From UBA4417 sp031550085 (GTDB lineage: Bacteria; Bacteroidota; Bacteroidia; Bacteroidales; UBA4417), in NCBI GenBank assembly GCA_031550085.1, contig JAVBOY010000022.1, positions 73,339 through 137,338 of the forward strand: a DNA stretch of 64,000 nucleotides. Direction: 5' to 3'. Position 1 is the stretch's first letter. Each line of letters starts with the position of its first letter. Shown here one piece after another: positions 42,821 through 51,941 of the stretch. The position numbers and the translations under genes are program-made. The notes beneath the pieces are model-generated. The model made no database searches. It was not told the DNA's origin and saw only the letters and a list, made by a program, of their open reading frames with translations.

Positions 42821-43057
42821 TTACAGAGAAACGGATTCAACCGCTTTGATTTCGGGAATTTCTTTCCGGATGGCTTCTTCCACTCCGTTTTTTAATGTCA
42901 TGCGGCTGTAAGGGCACGAACCGCAAGCACCTTGCAATTCGACATTCACCACCATTTCGGGCGTGATGTTGACAAATTGAATATCGCCTCCGTCGGCTTG
43001 TAAATACGGGCGGATTTGATCGATGATGCTACAAACTCTGCTTTCTAATTCGGTCAT
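42821..43057 (-). CDS. NifU-like Fe-S scaffold domain protein
   Basis: 78 residues, the stand-alone NifU C-terminal domain. The cluster-binding motif reads GACGSCPYSRMTLKNGVEEA, with the two cysteines of C-x-x-C. It starts MTELESRVCSIIDQIRPYLQADGGDIQFV, the usual opening. It assembles or carries Fe-S clusters in the cytosol and is next to mrp, another Fe-S carrier, with a 52-base gap; the two probably work together. Confidence 0.95.
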   Translation of the reverse strand: MTELESRVCSIIDQIRPYLQADGGDIQFVNITPEMVVNVELQGACGSCPYSRMTLKNGVEEAIRKEIPEIKAVESVSL

Positions 43058-43109
43058 TCTTTCGGGTTTTATCGGATGATAATGTAGTTCGCGTAGTGAA
43101 TTTTGAAAT

Positions 43110-44201
43110 TTAATTCAAGGCATTTTGGATCGCAATTTGCCGGACAACGTTTTCGGCAAAGTTACGGAAGCTGGTTTCGTCAACCACATCATGGGAAACC
43201 GCAATCGGACTTCCGTTGTCGCCGGCCTCGCGAATGCTTTGCACCAACGGAATCTGTCCGAGCAAAGGAATGCCTGTTTCTTCGGCATAGCGTTTCCCAC
43301 CTTCTTTCCCGAAGATAAAATATTTGTTACCGGGCAATTCGGCCGGTGTAAACCACGACATGTTTTCAACCAATCCCAGGATCGGCACATTGATGCTTGC
43401 CTGAGTAAACATGGCATGTGCTTTGCGCGCATCGGCCAAAGCCACTTCTTGCGGAGTTGTTACAATAATCGCGCCTGTAACGTCGGCATTTTGAACCAGG
43501 GTCAAATGAATATCGCCGGTGCCCGGAGGCATGTCGATGACCAAATAATCCAATTCGCCCCACTCGCTGCCTGTGAGCATCTGCAACAAATAATTCGATG
43601 CCATGGGGCCGCGCCAGATCAAAGCCTTTTCAGGATCGACAAAAAAGCCGATGGAAAGGATTTTGATGTTGTGTTTCACCATGGGTGTGATGACCGTCCG
43701 TCCGTTCACTTCATTGGCCAGCGGATGGGCATGCATCATATCAAACATCAAAGGAACGGAAGGCCCGTAAATATCCGCATCCAGGATTCCGACCTTCGCT
43801 CCCAATTTTTCCAATGAGATGGCCAGATTCGCCGCCACGGTTGATTTTCCGACTCCCCCTTTTCCCGAAACCACCGCAATGATATTTTTTACGTTTTTCA
43901 GCAAATCTTCTTGGTGTAAAGGATCGTTGGAGGCTATATGGCGCCGCGAAGTGGTTCGTGAAGTAATTTCTACGGAAACTTCAACATCCGGATCTACGTG
44001 ATCTTTGATGGCCTGGATGCAATTGTCGCGGATCAAATTTTTGAGCGGGCAGGCGGGTGTCGTCAATACCAGGCTAAAACTTATTTTTTTTTCGTCAATC
44101 GTTATGTTTTCAATCATTCCCAAGGTAACCAAATCTTTCTTCAGATCAGGATCCATGACATGGCGTAACGCGTCGAAAATACGTTCAGTCGTAATATTCA
44201 T
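43110..44201 (-). CDS. mrp: Mrp/ApbC-type Fe-S carrier ATPase
   Basis: 363 residues from MNITTERIFDALRH at 44201; the earlier in-frame ATG at 44216 lies upstream of the predicted transcription start. An N-terminal MIP18/DUF59 domain (DPDLKKDLVTLGMIENI, TTPACPLKNLI) precedes the deviant Walker A ATPase with VVSGKGGVGKSTVAANLA. Later motifs are IDMPPGTGDIHLTL and GLVENMSWF. Note that the C-x-x-C usually found soon after the last motif is absent; the text runs WFTPAELPGNKYFIFG. Its TAnnTTTG box ends four bases before the ATG, predicting a leaderless mRNA. It heads the group with nifU and the PPTase. Confidence 0.93.
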   Translation of the reverse strand: MNITTERIFDALRHVMDPDLKKDLVTLGMIENITIDEKKISFSLVLTTPACPLKNLIRDNCIQAIKDHVDPDVEVSVEITSRTTSRRHIASNDPLHQEDLLKNVKNIIAVVSGKGGVGKSTVAANLAISLEKLGAKVGILDADIYGPSVPLMFDMMHAHPLANEVNGRTVITPMVKHNIKILSIGFFVDPEKALIWRGPMASNYLLQMLTGSEWGELDYLVIDMPPGTGDIHLTLVQNADVTGAIIVTTPQEVALADARKAHAMFTQASINVPILGLVENMSWFTPAELPGNKYFIFGKEGGKRYAEETGIPLLGQIPLVQSIREAGDNGSPIAVSHDVVDETSFRNFAENVVRQIAIQNALN

Positions 44202-44205
44202 GGTG

Positions 44206-44213
44206 CAAAAGTA
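44206..44213 (-). promoter_or_regulatory. Promoter -7 box giving a leaderless mrp mRNA
   Basis: TACTTTTG on the minus strand matches TAnnTTTG; only CACC separates it from the ATG at 44201. Confidence 0.65.
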
Positions 44214-44296
44214 CACTATTTATCCGTTTATGTCTTTTAAAGCTTCCAATTTTAAGTATTTTAGAATATTTGTACACGACAAAAGCCAAACTTTTT

Positions 44297-44304
44297 TACT
44301 TTTG
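44297..44304 (+). promoter_or_regulatory. Promoter -7 box of the 44336 gene
   Basis: TACTTTTG, an exact TAnnTTTG match, 31 bases before the ATG. Confidence 0.6.
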
Positions 44305-44335
44305 AAACCTTCTATATTAAGTAGCTTTTTTTATT

Positions 44336-44848
44336 ATGAAAAAAATTCTGCCCTTTGCTATTTGGTTTTTGCTTTCATCCGTTGCATATCAGGCTGTTGC
44401 TCAAAAAATACTTTTTTTGGAGCGTCCGGGAACGACCAAATACCGGCAGTACGAAGTTGGCGATCTCATTACCTTTCAAAGCCATGATACAAAATTCAAG
44501 GGGCACATCATTCAAATCAATGATTCTTCCTTTCGAATCGATAAAGAACGGCTGCACCAGCTTTCGGATATTCAATATGTTATTGCGAATAAAAACGGTT
44601 GGAAAACCGGTGGGAAAATATTGGCGTCGTTGGGAGTGCTTTATTTAGGGGTTAGTGCGTTAAACGGAGTGATTGCCCCGGATGAGCCGCAAGTCGTTTC
44701 AAAAAACGAAGCCATTACATCCGCTTCTTTGGTGGGTGCGGGAGGACTTTTGCATTTGGTGCCCAACCGGAAATTTAAAATGGGGAAATCGTGGCGGCTG
44801 CGTGTGATTGATTTTACAAACGATATTCCGAGGGATGATAAAAAATAG
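44336..44848 (+). CDS. Exported protein of unknown function
   Basis: 170 residues with a signal peptide (residues 1 to about 23, ending AVA-Q). The mature N-terminal half reads YRQYEVGDLITFQSHDTKFKG and IIQINDSSFRIDKERL, a small strand-rich domain often annotated only as hypothetical in Bacteroidota. A hydrophobic segment follows (about residues 100-115, GGKILASLGVLYLGVSAL). A second short hydrophobic stretch lies near residues 135-145. It could be a periplasmic protein with one membrane anchor. No family name or function is recognised. Confidence 0.75.
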   Translation: MKKILPFAIWFLLSSVAYQAVAQKILFLERPGTTKYRQYEVGDLITFQSHDTKFKGHIIQINDSSFRIDKERLHQLSDIQYVIANKNGWKTGGKILASLGVLYLGVSALNGVIAPDEPQVVSKNEAITSASLVGAGGLLHLVPNRKFKMGKSWRLRVIDFTNDIPRDDKK

Positions 44849-44998
44849 TGGAAAATTGGTTGGACAAATTTTTGTATCAGAATAAATTTTCCAAATCTGT
44901 TGTAATTAATTAAAAATCAATAAATTATCAATTTTTCGATCAAACTTTTTTATTGCAAAAAAACTAAGCAAGAATGATTTTTTTAATATAAAAAGACG

Positions 44999-45006
44999 TA
45001 ATTTTG
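44999..45006 (+). promoter_or_regulatory. Promoter -7 box of the Omp28-like gene
   Basis: TAATTTTG matches TAnnTTTG. It overlaps the in-frame ATG at 45004 and so points to the ATG at 45070 as the true start. Confidence 0.6.
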
Positions 45007-45069
45007 CATACAAACAATTTTTTATCTTGTCTTATTCCTATAACTCTTTTACCTCTAAAAACTAACACG

Positions 45070-47169
45070 ATGAAAAAAAACTTACTCTTATTGGTTTTCC
45101 TCATGATGATCGGTGTTTATGGGTTTTCACAAGTAGTTTACAGTGAAGACTTTTCATCAGGCGCGATCACAGGTTGGTCCGGTAATGCAGCAAACCTGTT
45201 TAAAATTTCCGAAACTCAAAAAGCGGGCGGCGTAGTTCCCGAAATGAGGTTGAGCAATGCCATTGTCATTTTTCCGCCGGTAAAATTCATTTCTCCCGTC
45301 ATCGATGCGACCGGAATAACTTCTGCTGCACTTTCTTTCAAGCAGTATTTTGACTTTGATGCTACGTCAACGGCTCCGTTTACGTTTAATGTCCTGACGA
45401 GAAAGGATGAAGCCTCCGATTGGCGTAAGGTAGATTCGTTGTCTTATAATTCGGATTTCACTAATACGTACGTTGCTTTTTTGGATGCTACCGATTTGGA
45501 TTCGCCCACCTTCCAGTTTTGTTTCGAAATTACGGGCCGGAAAACCCAGTTTATCGAATGGTGTATCGATGATATCCGGGTTGAGGCCTTAACAGGGTTG
45601 GATTTGGCGCTTACTTCCCTGGCTTTTCCCGATAAGATTTATGACAAAAGCAAATATGTTTCGGGAACCGTACGGAATGTGCAGGGAACCACAATCCATT
45701 CGCTGGATGTCAGTTGGAAGCTCAACGATAACATTACGCACAAAACTTCTTTTTCCGGTTTGAATCTTGAAACCGGGAACTATTTTAATTTTACCTGTGA
45801 TGATTATGTCCCGTTTAAATTGGGAGACGACAAACTGACGGTTTGGATTTCAAACATCAACGGCGGAAATGATGATAATGAGGACAACAACCAACTTGAA
45901 AAAAGTTTCACGATGGTAAGTAGCAGCCCCAGCCGTCATCCGATGTTCGAGGTCTTCACAAGTTCTACTTGCGGCCCCTGTGTGGGATTTGCAAATACAA
46001 TGGTATCGTGGGTAATTCCGTATGGTGACGACATTTCTGTTGTGAAATACCAAATGAACTGGCCAGGATCCGGAGATCCTTATTATACGGCAGAGGGTGG
46101 AGTTCGTAGAACTTATTACGGGGTTAGTGCTGTTCCCGACATGTATTGTGATGGGACCAAATATGACTGTTCGGCTTCCGGATTGCAAAATGCATACAAT
46201 ACGTCCAGTGTCAAACCCAAGAAAGTAAATATCAATGTAGAGCATACCATTGACGGAAAGATGGTAACAATTATGGGATCCATTATGCCGCTTGAAAATT
46301 TGGGCAATGCAAAGTTGAATATTGCTGTTATTGAGAAAATTACGACCCAAAATAAAGGTGGAAACGGCCAAACCGAGTTTCACGATGTGATGATGAAAAT
46401 GGTTCCCGATGCTTCCGGAACGGCCGTTAATTTGGTAGCGAATAAACCCGTTCCGATTCTGTTCTCGGTGGACATGACCGGTACCCATGTGGAAGAAATG
46501 TCGGATTTGAGGGTGGTTGTATTTATCCAAGCGTCCAACAAAGACATTTATAATTCGGGTTATTCTGCAGAAGCTGTGGCCATTGCTGCGTCAAATATCA
46601 AAGATGGCGATACCAATGTCGCTTTGGATTCGAAATTCATTGTTGATTATTCCACCCCGATTTATATGCCTGGTGGTGCCGAAATAACGAATGCCAATGT
46701 GTCGTCTTTGATTTCATTCACGAATGAGTCCAAATCGCCTGTTTCGTTTACAGCGGAAATCCTGGCCGGAAGCAAAACGATTGTGGTCACTCCGTCTAAT
46801 CCGTTGAATAAAGGTAACAAATATCAAATAAAGGTAAAGGCTGTTGAAACAACCAGCGGAGCAAGCGTTCCGGGTTTGGAAGTAAACTTCAAAACCTTGG
46901 GTATCGATGCGGTTGCCCCGACAAATGAAATCGTAGGGGTAAAAGTATTCCCGAATCCTTCTGCTGCTGGTTCGACGGTTGAATTCAGGGGTATTTCGAA
47001 TGTGAAAAACATTACGTTGGTCAATGCACTTGGGAAAGTCGTATTCCAATACAACCATGTGCCTGCGAATAAATTTGAGTTGCCTGGCAACATCGCACCC
47101 GGCGTTTATTTCGTGAAATTTATGACTCCTGAGAAAACACTCACCAGCCGTTTGATCATTGTGAAATAA
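45070..47169 (+). CDS. Omp28-like T9SS cargo protein
   Basis: 699 residues from MKKNLLLLVFLMMIG, with a signal peptide ending near GFSQ. Order of regions: a choice-of-anchor/cleaved-adhesin-like domain (EDFSSGAITGWSG, ITGRKTQFIEWCIDDIRVE), then an Ig-like stretch. Next is an Omp28/thioredoxin-like domain (RHPMFEVFTSSTCGPCVGFA with a C-G-P-C pair, then YYGVSAVPDMYCDG), then a Big_5-like domain (IKDGDTNVALDSKFIVDYS). A T9SS type A sorting domain closes the protein (GVKVFPNPSAAG, NITLVNALGKVV, APGVYFVKF, SRLIIVK). It should be exported through the type IX system to the cell surface. A strong terminator follows. Confidence 0.92.
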   Translation: MKKNLLLLVFLMMIGVYGFSQVVYSEDFSSGAITGWSGNAANLFKISETQKAGGVVPEMRLSNAIVIFPPVKFISPVIDATGITSAALSFKQYFDFDATSTAPFTFNVLTRKDEASDWRKVDSLSYNSDFTNTYVAFLDATDLDSPTFQFCFEITGRKTQFIEWCIDDIRVEALTGLDLALTSLAFPDKIYDKSKYVSGTVRNVQGTTIHSLDVSWKLNDNITHKTSFSGLNLETGNYFNFTCDDYVPFKLGDDKLTVWISNINGGNDDNEDNNQLEKSFTMVSSSPSRHPMFEVFTSSTCGPCVGFANTMVSWVIPYGDDISVVKYQMNWPGSGDPYYTAEGGVRRTYYGVSAVPDMYCDGTKYDCSASGLQNAYNTSSVKPKKVNINVEHTIDGKMVTIMGSIMPLENLGNAKLNIAVIEKITTQNKGGNGQTEFHDVMMKMVPDASGTAVNLVANKPVPILFSVDMTGTHVEEMSDLRVVVFIQASNKDIYNSGYSAEAVAIAASNIKDGDTNVALDSKFIVDYSTPIYMPGGAEITNANVSSLISFTNESKSPVSFTAEILAGSKTIVVTPSNPLNKGNKYQIKVKAVETTSGASVPGLEVNFKTLGIDAVAPTNEIVGVKVFPNPSAAGSTVEFRGISNVKNITLVNALGKVVFQYNHVPANKFELPGNIAPGVYFVKFMTPEKTLTSRLIIVK

Positions 47170-47189
47170 GTAATTCATAAATTTATAGA

Positions 47190-47226
47190 GAGGCTGTCTA
47201 GATTCGGTTTAGACAGCCTTTTTTAT
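47190..47226 (+). terminator. Terminator after the Omp28-like gene
   Basis: AGGCTGTCTA-GATTCGGT-TTAGACAGCCT followed by six T residues, 20 bases after the stop codon. Confidence 0.9.
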
Positions 47227-47297
47227 TTCATGCTGAGGTTAAACAAAATCTAAATATCCGTTGTTGTAATATCAGTTTTTTAAATATTGTTTTTTAT

Positions 47298-49343
47298 ATG
47301 AGTACGGAACGTAAATTTAAAATAGATACTATTGATAAAGAAACGCTTACCAAATGGTACTACCTGCTAACTCTCGGACGAAAATTAGATGAACGCGCAC
47401 CCAATTACTTACGTCAGGCATTAGGCTGGTCGTATCATGCTCCTTACGCAGGGCATGACGGCATTCAACTGGCCATTGGGCAGGTTTTTGAACGGGGAGT
47501 CGACCATTTGTTTCCTTATTATCGCGATATGCAAACGGCTTTGTCGGCAGGAATCACCGCCGACGAAATCATCCTGAACGGAATTTCGAAGGCTGCCGAT
47601 GTGGCAAGCGGTGGCCGCCATATGAGCAATCACTTTGCCAAACCCGAATGGAATATTCATAACGTGTCGTCCAATACCGGCAACCATACGCTGCATGCGG
47701 TGGGAGTGGCGCGGGCGATCAAACGATACGGTGTCAAAGCGGTAGCCATCAGTTCGCAAGGAGAATCCTCCACATCGGAAGGATATGTGTATGAAGCCAT
47801 TAATGGGGCAAGTAATGAAAAACTTCCCGTCGTGTTTGTCATTCAGGACAACCAGTATGGAATATCCGTGCCCAAACGCGACCAAACAGCCAATATTTTT
47901 GCAGCCGAAAACTTTTCGGGAATGAAGAACCTGCGGATTATCTATTGCGACGGCAAGAATATCTTCGATTCGATGAATGCCATGTACGAAGCCAAGCGCC
48001 ACGCCATTGAACATCAGGAGCCGGTGATTGTGCATGCCCGCGTGGTTCGCATCCATTCGCATTCCAACAGCGACAAACACGAATTATACCGGGACGAAAA
48101 CGAACGCCATTGCGCTTTGGCGGCCGACCCGCTGGCGCGTTTCCGCATCGTTTTATTACACTCCAAGAAATTTACCGAAGAAGAATTGAAAGCCTTGGAC
48201 GAAAAAGCCCAACAGGAAGTGTTGGCCGCTCACCGCAAAGCCATGGTTTCTCCCGATCCGACACCGGAATCCATTTACCAGTTCGTATATCCGGAAGCTT
48301 ACGTTTCCGGCAAATATCCCGATGGAACGCACAATCAATCCGAAGGGAAAAAAATGAAATTAATCCAATCCTTGAACGAAACCTTAAAGGAAGAGTTCCG
48401 GCTCAATCCTGATACCTTTTTATGGGGACAGGATGTGGCAAACAAGGAAAAAGGCGGTATTTTCAACGTGACCAAAGGCATGCAGCAGGAATTCGGCATC
48501 GAACGAATTTTTAACGGCCCCATTGCAGAAGATTACATTACCGGAACAGCCAACGGCATGAGCCGCTTCAACGATAAAATCCGTGTGGTGGTGGAAGGAG
48601 CCGAGTTTGCCGATTACTTTTGGCCGGCTATGGAACAATTGGTTGAAACCTCGCACGACTACTGGCGCAGCAATGGCGCTTTTTCTCCGAATGTCACCAT
48701 CCGGTTGGCATCCGGCGGATACATCGGCGGCGGTCTGTACCATTCGCAAACCATTGAAGGCGTGTTGACGACATTTCCCGGCATCCGGGTGGTATATCCC
48801 TCCTTCGCCGATGATGCAGCCGGGTTGTTGCGTACCTCTATCCGTTCCAAAGGCGCAACCGTATTTTTGGAGCCCAAAGCGTTGTACAACGATCCGTTGG
48901 CGGAAACAGTCGTCCCCGACGGTTTTGAAGTCCCTTTTGGAAAAGCCCGTATTCGCAATGCCGGCGACCATCTGACCATCATTACTTACGGAAATACCAC
49001 CCACATGAGTCTTGCCGTAGCAAAACGTATTTTTGAGGAAACCGGAAAAACCGTGGAAGTCATCGATCTTCGTTCGTTGATTCCGTTGGATGAAGAAGCC
49101 ATCTTGAAATCCATTCAAAAAACATCGCGGGCGTTGGTTGTCCACGAGGATAAGGTGTTTGGCGGATTCGGCGGCGAATTGGCAGCCCTGATTGCCGAAA
49201 AAGCATTTTCGTATCTGGATGCTCCGGTTCGACGTGTAGGCTCGGAATTTACGCCGGTAGGCTTCAACCATATTCTGGAAAAAGCCATTTTACCGAATGA
49301 AGAAAAAATCTACAAAGCCGCCAAAGGTTTGTTGGAGTTTTGA
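47298..49343 (+). CDS. Fused alpha/beta E1 component of a 2-oxoacid dehydrogenase
   Basis: 681 residues. Residues 1 to about 345 are the alpha-type thiamine-diphosphate half (HDGIQLAIGQVFERGVDHLFPYYRD, then SSQGESSTSEGYVYEAINGA and VIQDNQYGIS). Residues about 350-681 are the beta half (LIQSLNETLKEEF, FGIERIFNGPIAEDYITGTANG, VRRVGSEFTPVGF). The fused arrangement is common in Bacteroidota and is annotated as branched-chain or generic 2-oxoacid dehydrogenase E1. The usual GDG of the cofactor motif is replaced by GES. No E2 or E3 gene is adjacent, so the complex partners lie elsewhere. Confidence 0.9.
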   Translation: MSTERKFKIDTIDKETLTKWYYLLTLGRKLDERAPNYLRQALGWSYHAPYAGHDGIQLAIGQVFERGVDHLFPYYRDMQTALSAGITADEIILNGISKAADVASGGRHMSNHFAKPEWNIHNVSSNTGNHTLHAVGVARAIKRYGVKAVAISSQGESSTSEGYVYEAINGASNEKLPVVFVIQDNQYGISVPKRDQTANIFAAENFSGMKNLRIIYCDGKNIFDSMNAMYEAKRHAIEHQEPVIVHARVVRIHSHSNSDKHELYRDENERHCALAADPLARFRIVLLHSKKFTEEELKALDEKAQQEVLAAHRKAMVSPDPTPESIYQFVYPEAYVSGKYPDGTHNQSEGKKMKLIQSLNETLKEEFRLNPDTFLWGQDVANKEKGGIFNVTKGMQQEFGIERIFNGPIAEDYITGTANGMSRFNDKIRVVVEGAEFADYFWPAMEQLVETSHDYWRSNGAFSPNVTIRLASGGYIGGGLYHSQTIEGVLTTFPGIRVVYPSFADDAAGLLRTSIRSKGATVFLEPKALYNDPLAETVVPDGFEVPFGKARIRNAGDHLTIITYGNTTHMSLAVAKRIFEETGKTVEVIDLRSLIPLDEEAILKSIQKTSRALVVHEDKVFGGFGGELAALIAEKAFSYLDAPVRRVGSEFTPVGFNHILEKAILPNEEKIYKAAKGLLEF

Positions 49344-49366
49344 TCGTGGCGTGTAATAGTGGTTCC

Positions 49367-50509
49367 TTACAAAGGAGGTTTATCTAACAGATCCAAAGCC
49401 GCATCCAGCCACACAAACACATCGACAGGGTAATTGCCTTTGTATACGTCGCTGCGTTTTTTTCCCAGGCGGACAACTACTGCGTTTTTATCGGGAATGA
49501 CAAAAATATACTGCCCTAAAATGCCCCGGAAACAAGGAATTCGTAGATTTTTGTAATCCAAAATCCAAAACTGGTACCCATAGTATGTGTTGGTATCGCC
49601 TTTGTCATCCCGGAGCCAGGTAGCAGGACTGGTTGCTTGCCGGATGTATTCTTTGGAAACAAGCTGTTTGCCCGCATAAAAACCGCTATCCAGCACCAAT
49701 TGGCCCAAACGGGCAAAATCACGGGCATTGGAATTGAAACAGCAGTACGCTTTTTCAATTCCATTTTTTGTATCCAAACTCCAAAGGGCGTCGTTTTCAC
49801 AGCCCAGCGGTTTCCATAATTTTTCGGAAACAAAATCGGACAAAGTCTTGCCGGACACACGTTCAATAAGGATCGATAATAATTGCGTATCGCCGCTGCG
49901 GTATTGATAAACCGTTCCGTTGGGTTCAATAGGAGTGAGGCCGGTGACCAATTGGGTTAAATTATTCCCGTAATATCCCTTTGTGGTAATTGAAAACAGC
50001 GAAGAATAACTTTCGTCCCAACTCAATCCCGAGCTCATCGTCAGTAAGTCCTGGATAGAAACCTGATTGCAGCCTTTTAATTCCGGAATAAATTCCGTGA
50101 TTTTCTGATCCACGCTTTGGATTTTTCCTTCATCCAAAAGAATCCCGATGCAAAGCGAAACAATGCTTTTTGACATGGAAAACGAGTTGCTCCGGGAATT
50201 CTTTCCATAATCATCCCAATATTCTTCGTGGAGCAATTGGTTGTTTTGAGCGACCAAAAAAGCAACGGTTTGATAATCCTCAAACGGCTTTTTCAGGGAA
50301 TCGGAAATGGGCGTCCGGTTGTACCGCTCATCCAACTGCCAGGGTACCGGGGTGCCTGCTTTTACCACCCGGTTTTCAAATATTTTGTAGTCGTCGATAT
50401 TCGGTGCGGTGTAAACCAATGCCCGCTGCATATAGTAGGGAAGGCAAAACCAGGTGATCACCAATGCGATCGGGAAGAGAATGGCAAACCATTTCAGGAA
50501 CCGTTTCAT
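49367..50509 (-). CDS. Beta-lactamase-like serine hydrolase, membrane anchored
   Basis: 380 residues. A hydrophobic N-terminus (residues 6-25) with no clear cleavage site suggests an inner-membrane anchor. The class C/DUF3089-like esterase fold shows the catalytic S-x-x-K in SFSMSKSIVSLCIG (S111, K114), the second motif VYQYRSGDTQLLS with its Tyr, and AYCCFNSNARDFARLGQLVL. The family includes penicillin-binding-protein-like esterases and amidohydrolases; real beta-lactamase activity is unlikely. It is convergent with the E1 gene and stands alone. The stretch from 50510 to 50765 upstream holds no recognisable feature. Confidence 0.87.
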   Translation of the reverse strand: MKRFLKWFAILFPIALVITWFCLPYYMQRALVYTAPNIDDYKIFENRVVKAGTPVPWQLDERYNRTPISDSLKKPFEDYQTVAFLVAQNNQLLHEEYWDDYGKNSRSNSFSMSKSIVSLCIGILLDEGKIQSVDQKITEFIPELKGCNQVSIQDLLTMSSGLSWDESYSSLFSITTKGYYGNNLTQLVTGLTPIEPNGTVYQYRSGDTQLLSILIERVSGKTLSDFVSEKLWKPLGCENDALWSLDTKNGIEKAYCCFNSNARDFARLGQLVLDSGFYAGKQLVSKEYIRQATSPATWLRDDKGDTNTYYGYQFWILDYKNLRIPCFRGILGQYIFVIPDKNAVVVRLGKKRSDVYKGNYPVDVFVWLDAALDLLDKPPL

Positions 50510-50765
50510 AGCCGTATTTTTTTGATAAAATTAAAAAAAAATCAAGTTGTTATCTCCGGATTTTAGTAACGAAACAGGAAATCAAATTCAAATCAAATTT
50601 TCCGCAGAGGAATCCCACTGAATCGTACCATGCATTCAGCCCCTGATAAAACTCCTTTTTGGGGGTGGAATTTCGGAAAATCCGAGCCTAGTTTTGCTGA
50701 AAAATTTCGAAACGGCGGATTCCGAAAAGCCAACGAGTAGGAGCTAATTTAAATTTATTATTTTC

Positions 50766-51314
50766 ATGAAAAAACTGCTTATTTTATGTGTTGCATTGTT
50801 TATCGGTGCACCGTTTGTATCGGCCCAAACTCCTACTTTTTGGGGGAAAGACAAAGTGGCTGGAATTGCAATAGGGTTCGGTAGTAACTTATATTCGGGT
50901 GTATTTTATACTGATGTAAAAACTACTCCTGCAATTTTGGGCCAGTTTGAATTATGTATAAAAGATAACTTGTTTAACGACAAAAGTTCCATCGGTGTTG
51001 GTGGTATTATCGGTTATTCTTCTGCAAAAATCAGCAATGTATGGAAACGATCCAACTTTATTATTGGCGGGCGTGGAGTTTTCCATTATGCATTGGTTGA
51101 CAAATTGGATACCTATGCAGGTTTAATGTTAGGGTATAATATTGTAAAATATAAATGGGAAGGAGGACTCGAAGTAAATAATACGAGCAGTAGTGGTGTA
51201 GTTCATTCGGAGTTTATCGGTGCCCGTTATTACTTTACCGATAATTTTGCTGCATTCGGTGAATTAGGGTATGGATATACATTCCTTAATTTAGGAGTTG
51301 CCTTGAAATTCTAA
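50766..51314 (+). CDS. Small outer-membrane beta-barrel protein
   Basis: 182 residues with a signal peptide (residues 1 to about 20, ending VSA-Q). The mature part shows regular alternating strands (VAGIAIGFGSNLYSGVFYT, VGGIIGYSSAKISNVW, GAYYYF-like SEFIGARYYFTDNFAAFGEL) and ends YTFLNLGVALKF, a C-terminal Phe as in outer-membrane barrels assembled by the BAM machinery. The size suits an eight-strand barrel. Ligand unknown. A hairpin terminator follows. Confidence 0.82.
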   Translation: MKKLLILCVALFIGAPFVSAQTPTFWGKDKVAGIAIGFGSNLYSGVFYTDVKTTPAILGQFELCIKDNLFNDKSSIGVGGIIGYSSAKISNVWKRSNFIIGGRGVFHYALVDKLDTYAGLMLGYNIVKYKWEGGLEVNNTSSSGVVHSEFIGARYYFTDNFAAFGELGYGYTFLNLGVALKF

Positions 51315-51336
51315 AAACGAATCTCCCTTTTCTGAA

Positions 51337-51368
51337 AAAGTTCGCCCATGGTGGCGGACTTTTTTTTA
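51337..51368 (+). terminator. Terminator after the beta-barrel gene
   Basis: AAGTTCGCC-CATGG-TGGCGGACTT (one G-T wobble) followed by eight T residues, 23 bases after the stop codon. Confidence 0.82.
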
Positions 51369-51395
51369 TCTTCGCCTTTTCAAGCACGTTATCGC

Positions 51396-51932
51396 ATGAA
51401 ACGAAAAGAAATCCTGGAAAAATTTTGGGACATTGAAGATCGGGGCAAAATCCGGATTCCATTGATTTTTAAGAACCCGACCCAACTATTTGAAAGCAAT
51501 CTATCGATCCCATCCCAGAAACTACCTTTTATCAACCATGAAGTTTTTGAAGAACTGAACCGGATGTTAGAACATTTCTCATACAAAACAAAAATCGCTC
51601 TTTCATTTGCCTTTACCGATAAGCAAAATTATACCGACGCAGCCTTGCTGGATATCTTGCAAAGCAATTTCGAATTTCAAAAACAATTGCTGAAAAAAAA
51701 TATCGTGAAAGTGTCGGCTGTTTCTATGGGTTTGGCGATTGCCGGATCCCTGTTGTTGCTGGTAAGTTATTTTCTGAATAGCCGGAATGTTTCACAACTT
51801 TTCTTTGATTTTGTCAACATCAGCGGGACTTTTATGGTTTGGGATGCTGTTTCGCGTTTCGTGATCGACCGTATTGCAAAATACCGCTCCATTAAGAAGT
51901 ACGACAACATTCAAATCGAAATCGGCAAATAG
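51396..51932 (+). CDS. Two-span membrane protein of unknown function
   Basis: 178 residues from MKRKEILEKFWD at 51396; the earlier in-frame codon lies inside the preceding terminator and is rejected. The cytosolic N-terminal half is hydrophilic. Two membrane segments follow (about residues 108-126, VKVSAVSMGLAIAGSLLLLV, and 137-153), with a short loop between them and a basic C-terminus. No family is recognised. The gene lies 9 bases before the GyrI-like gene, suggesting co-transcription. Confidence 0.72.
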   Translation: MKRKEILEKFWDIEDRGKIRIPLIFKNPTQLFESNLSIPSQKLPFINHEVFEELNRMLEHFSYKTKIALSFAFTDKQNYTDAALLDILQSNFEFQKQLLKKNIVKVSAVSMGLAIAGSLLLLVSYFLNSRNVSQLFFDFVNISGTFMVWDAVSRFVIDRIAKYRSIKKYDNIQIEIGK

Positions 51933-51941
51933 AAAATATTC

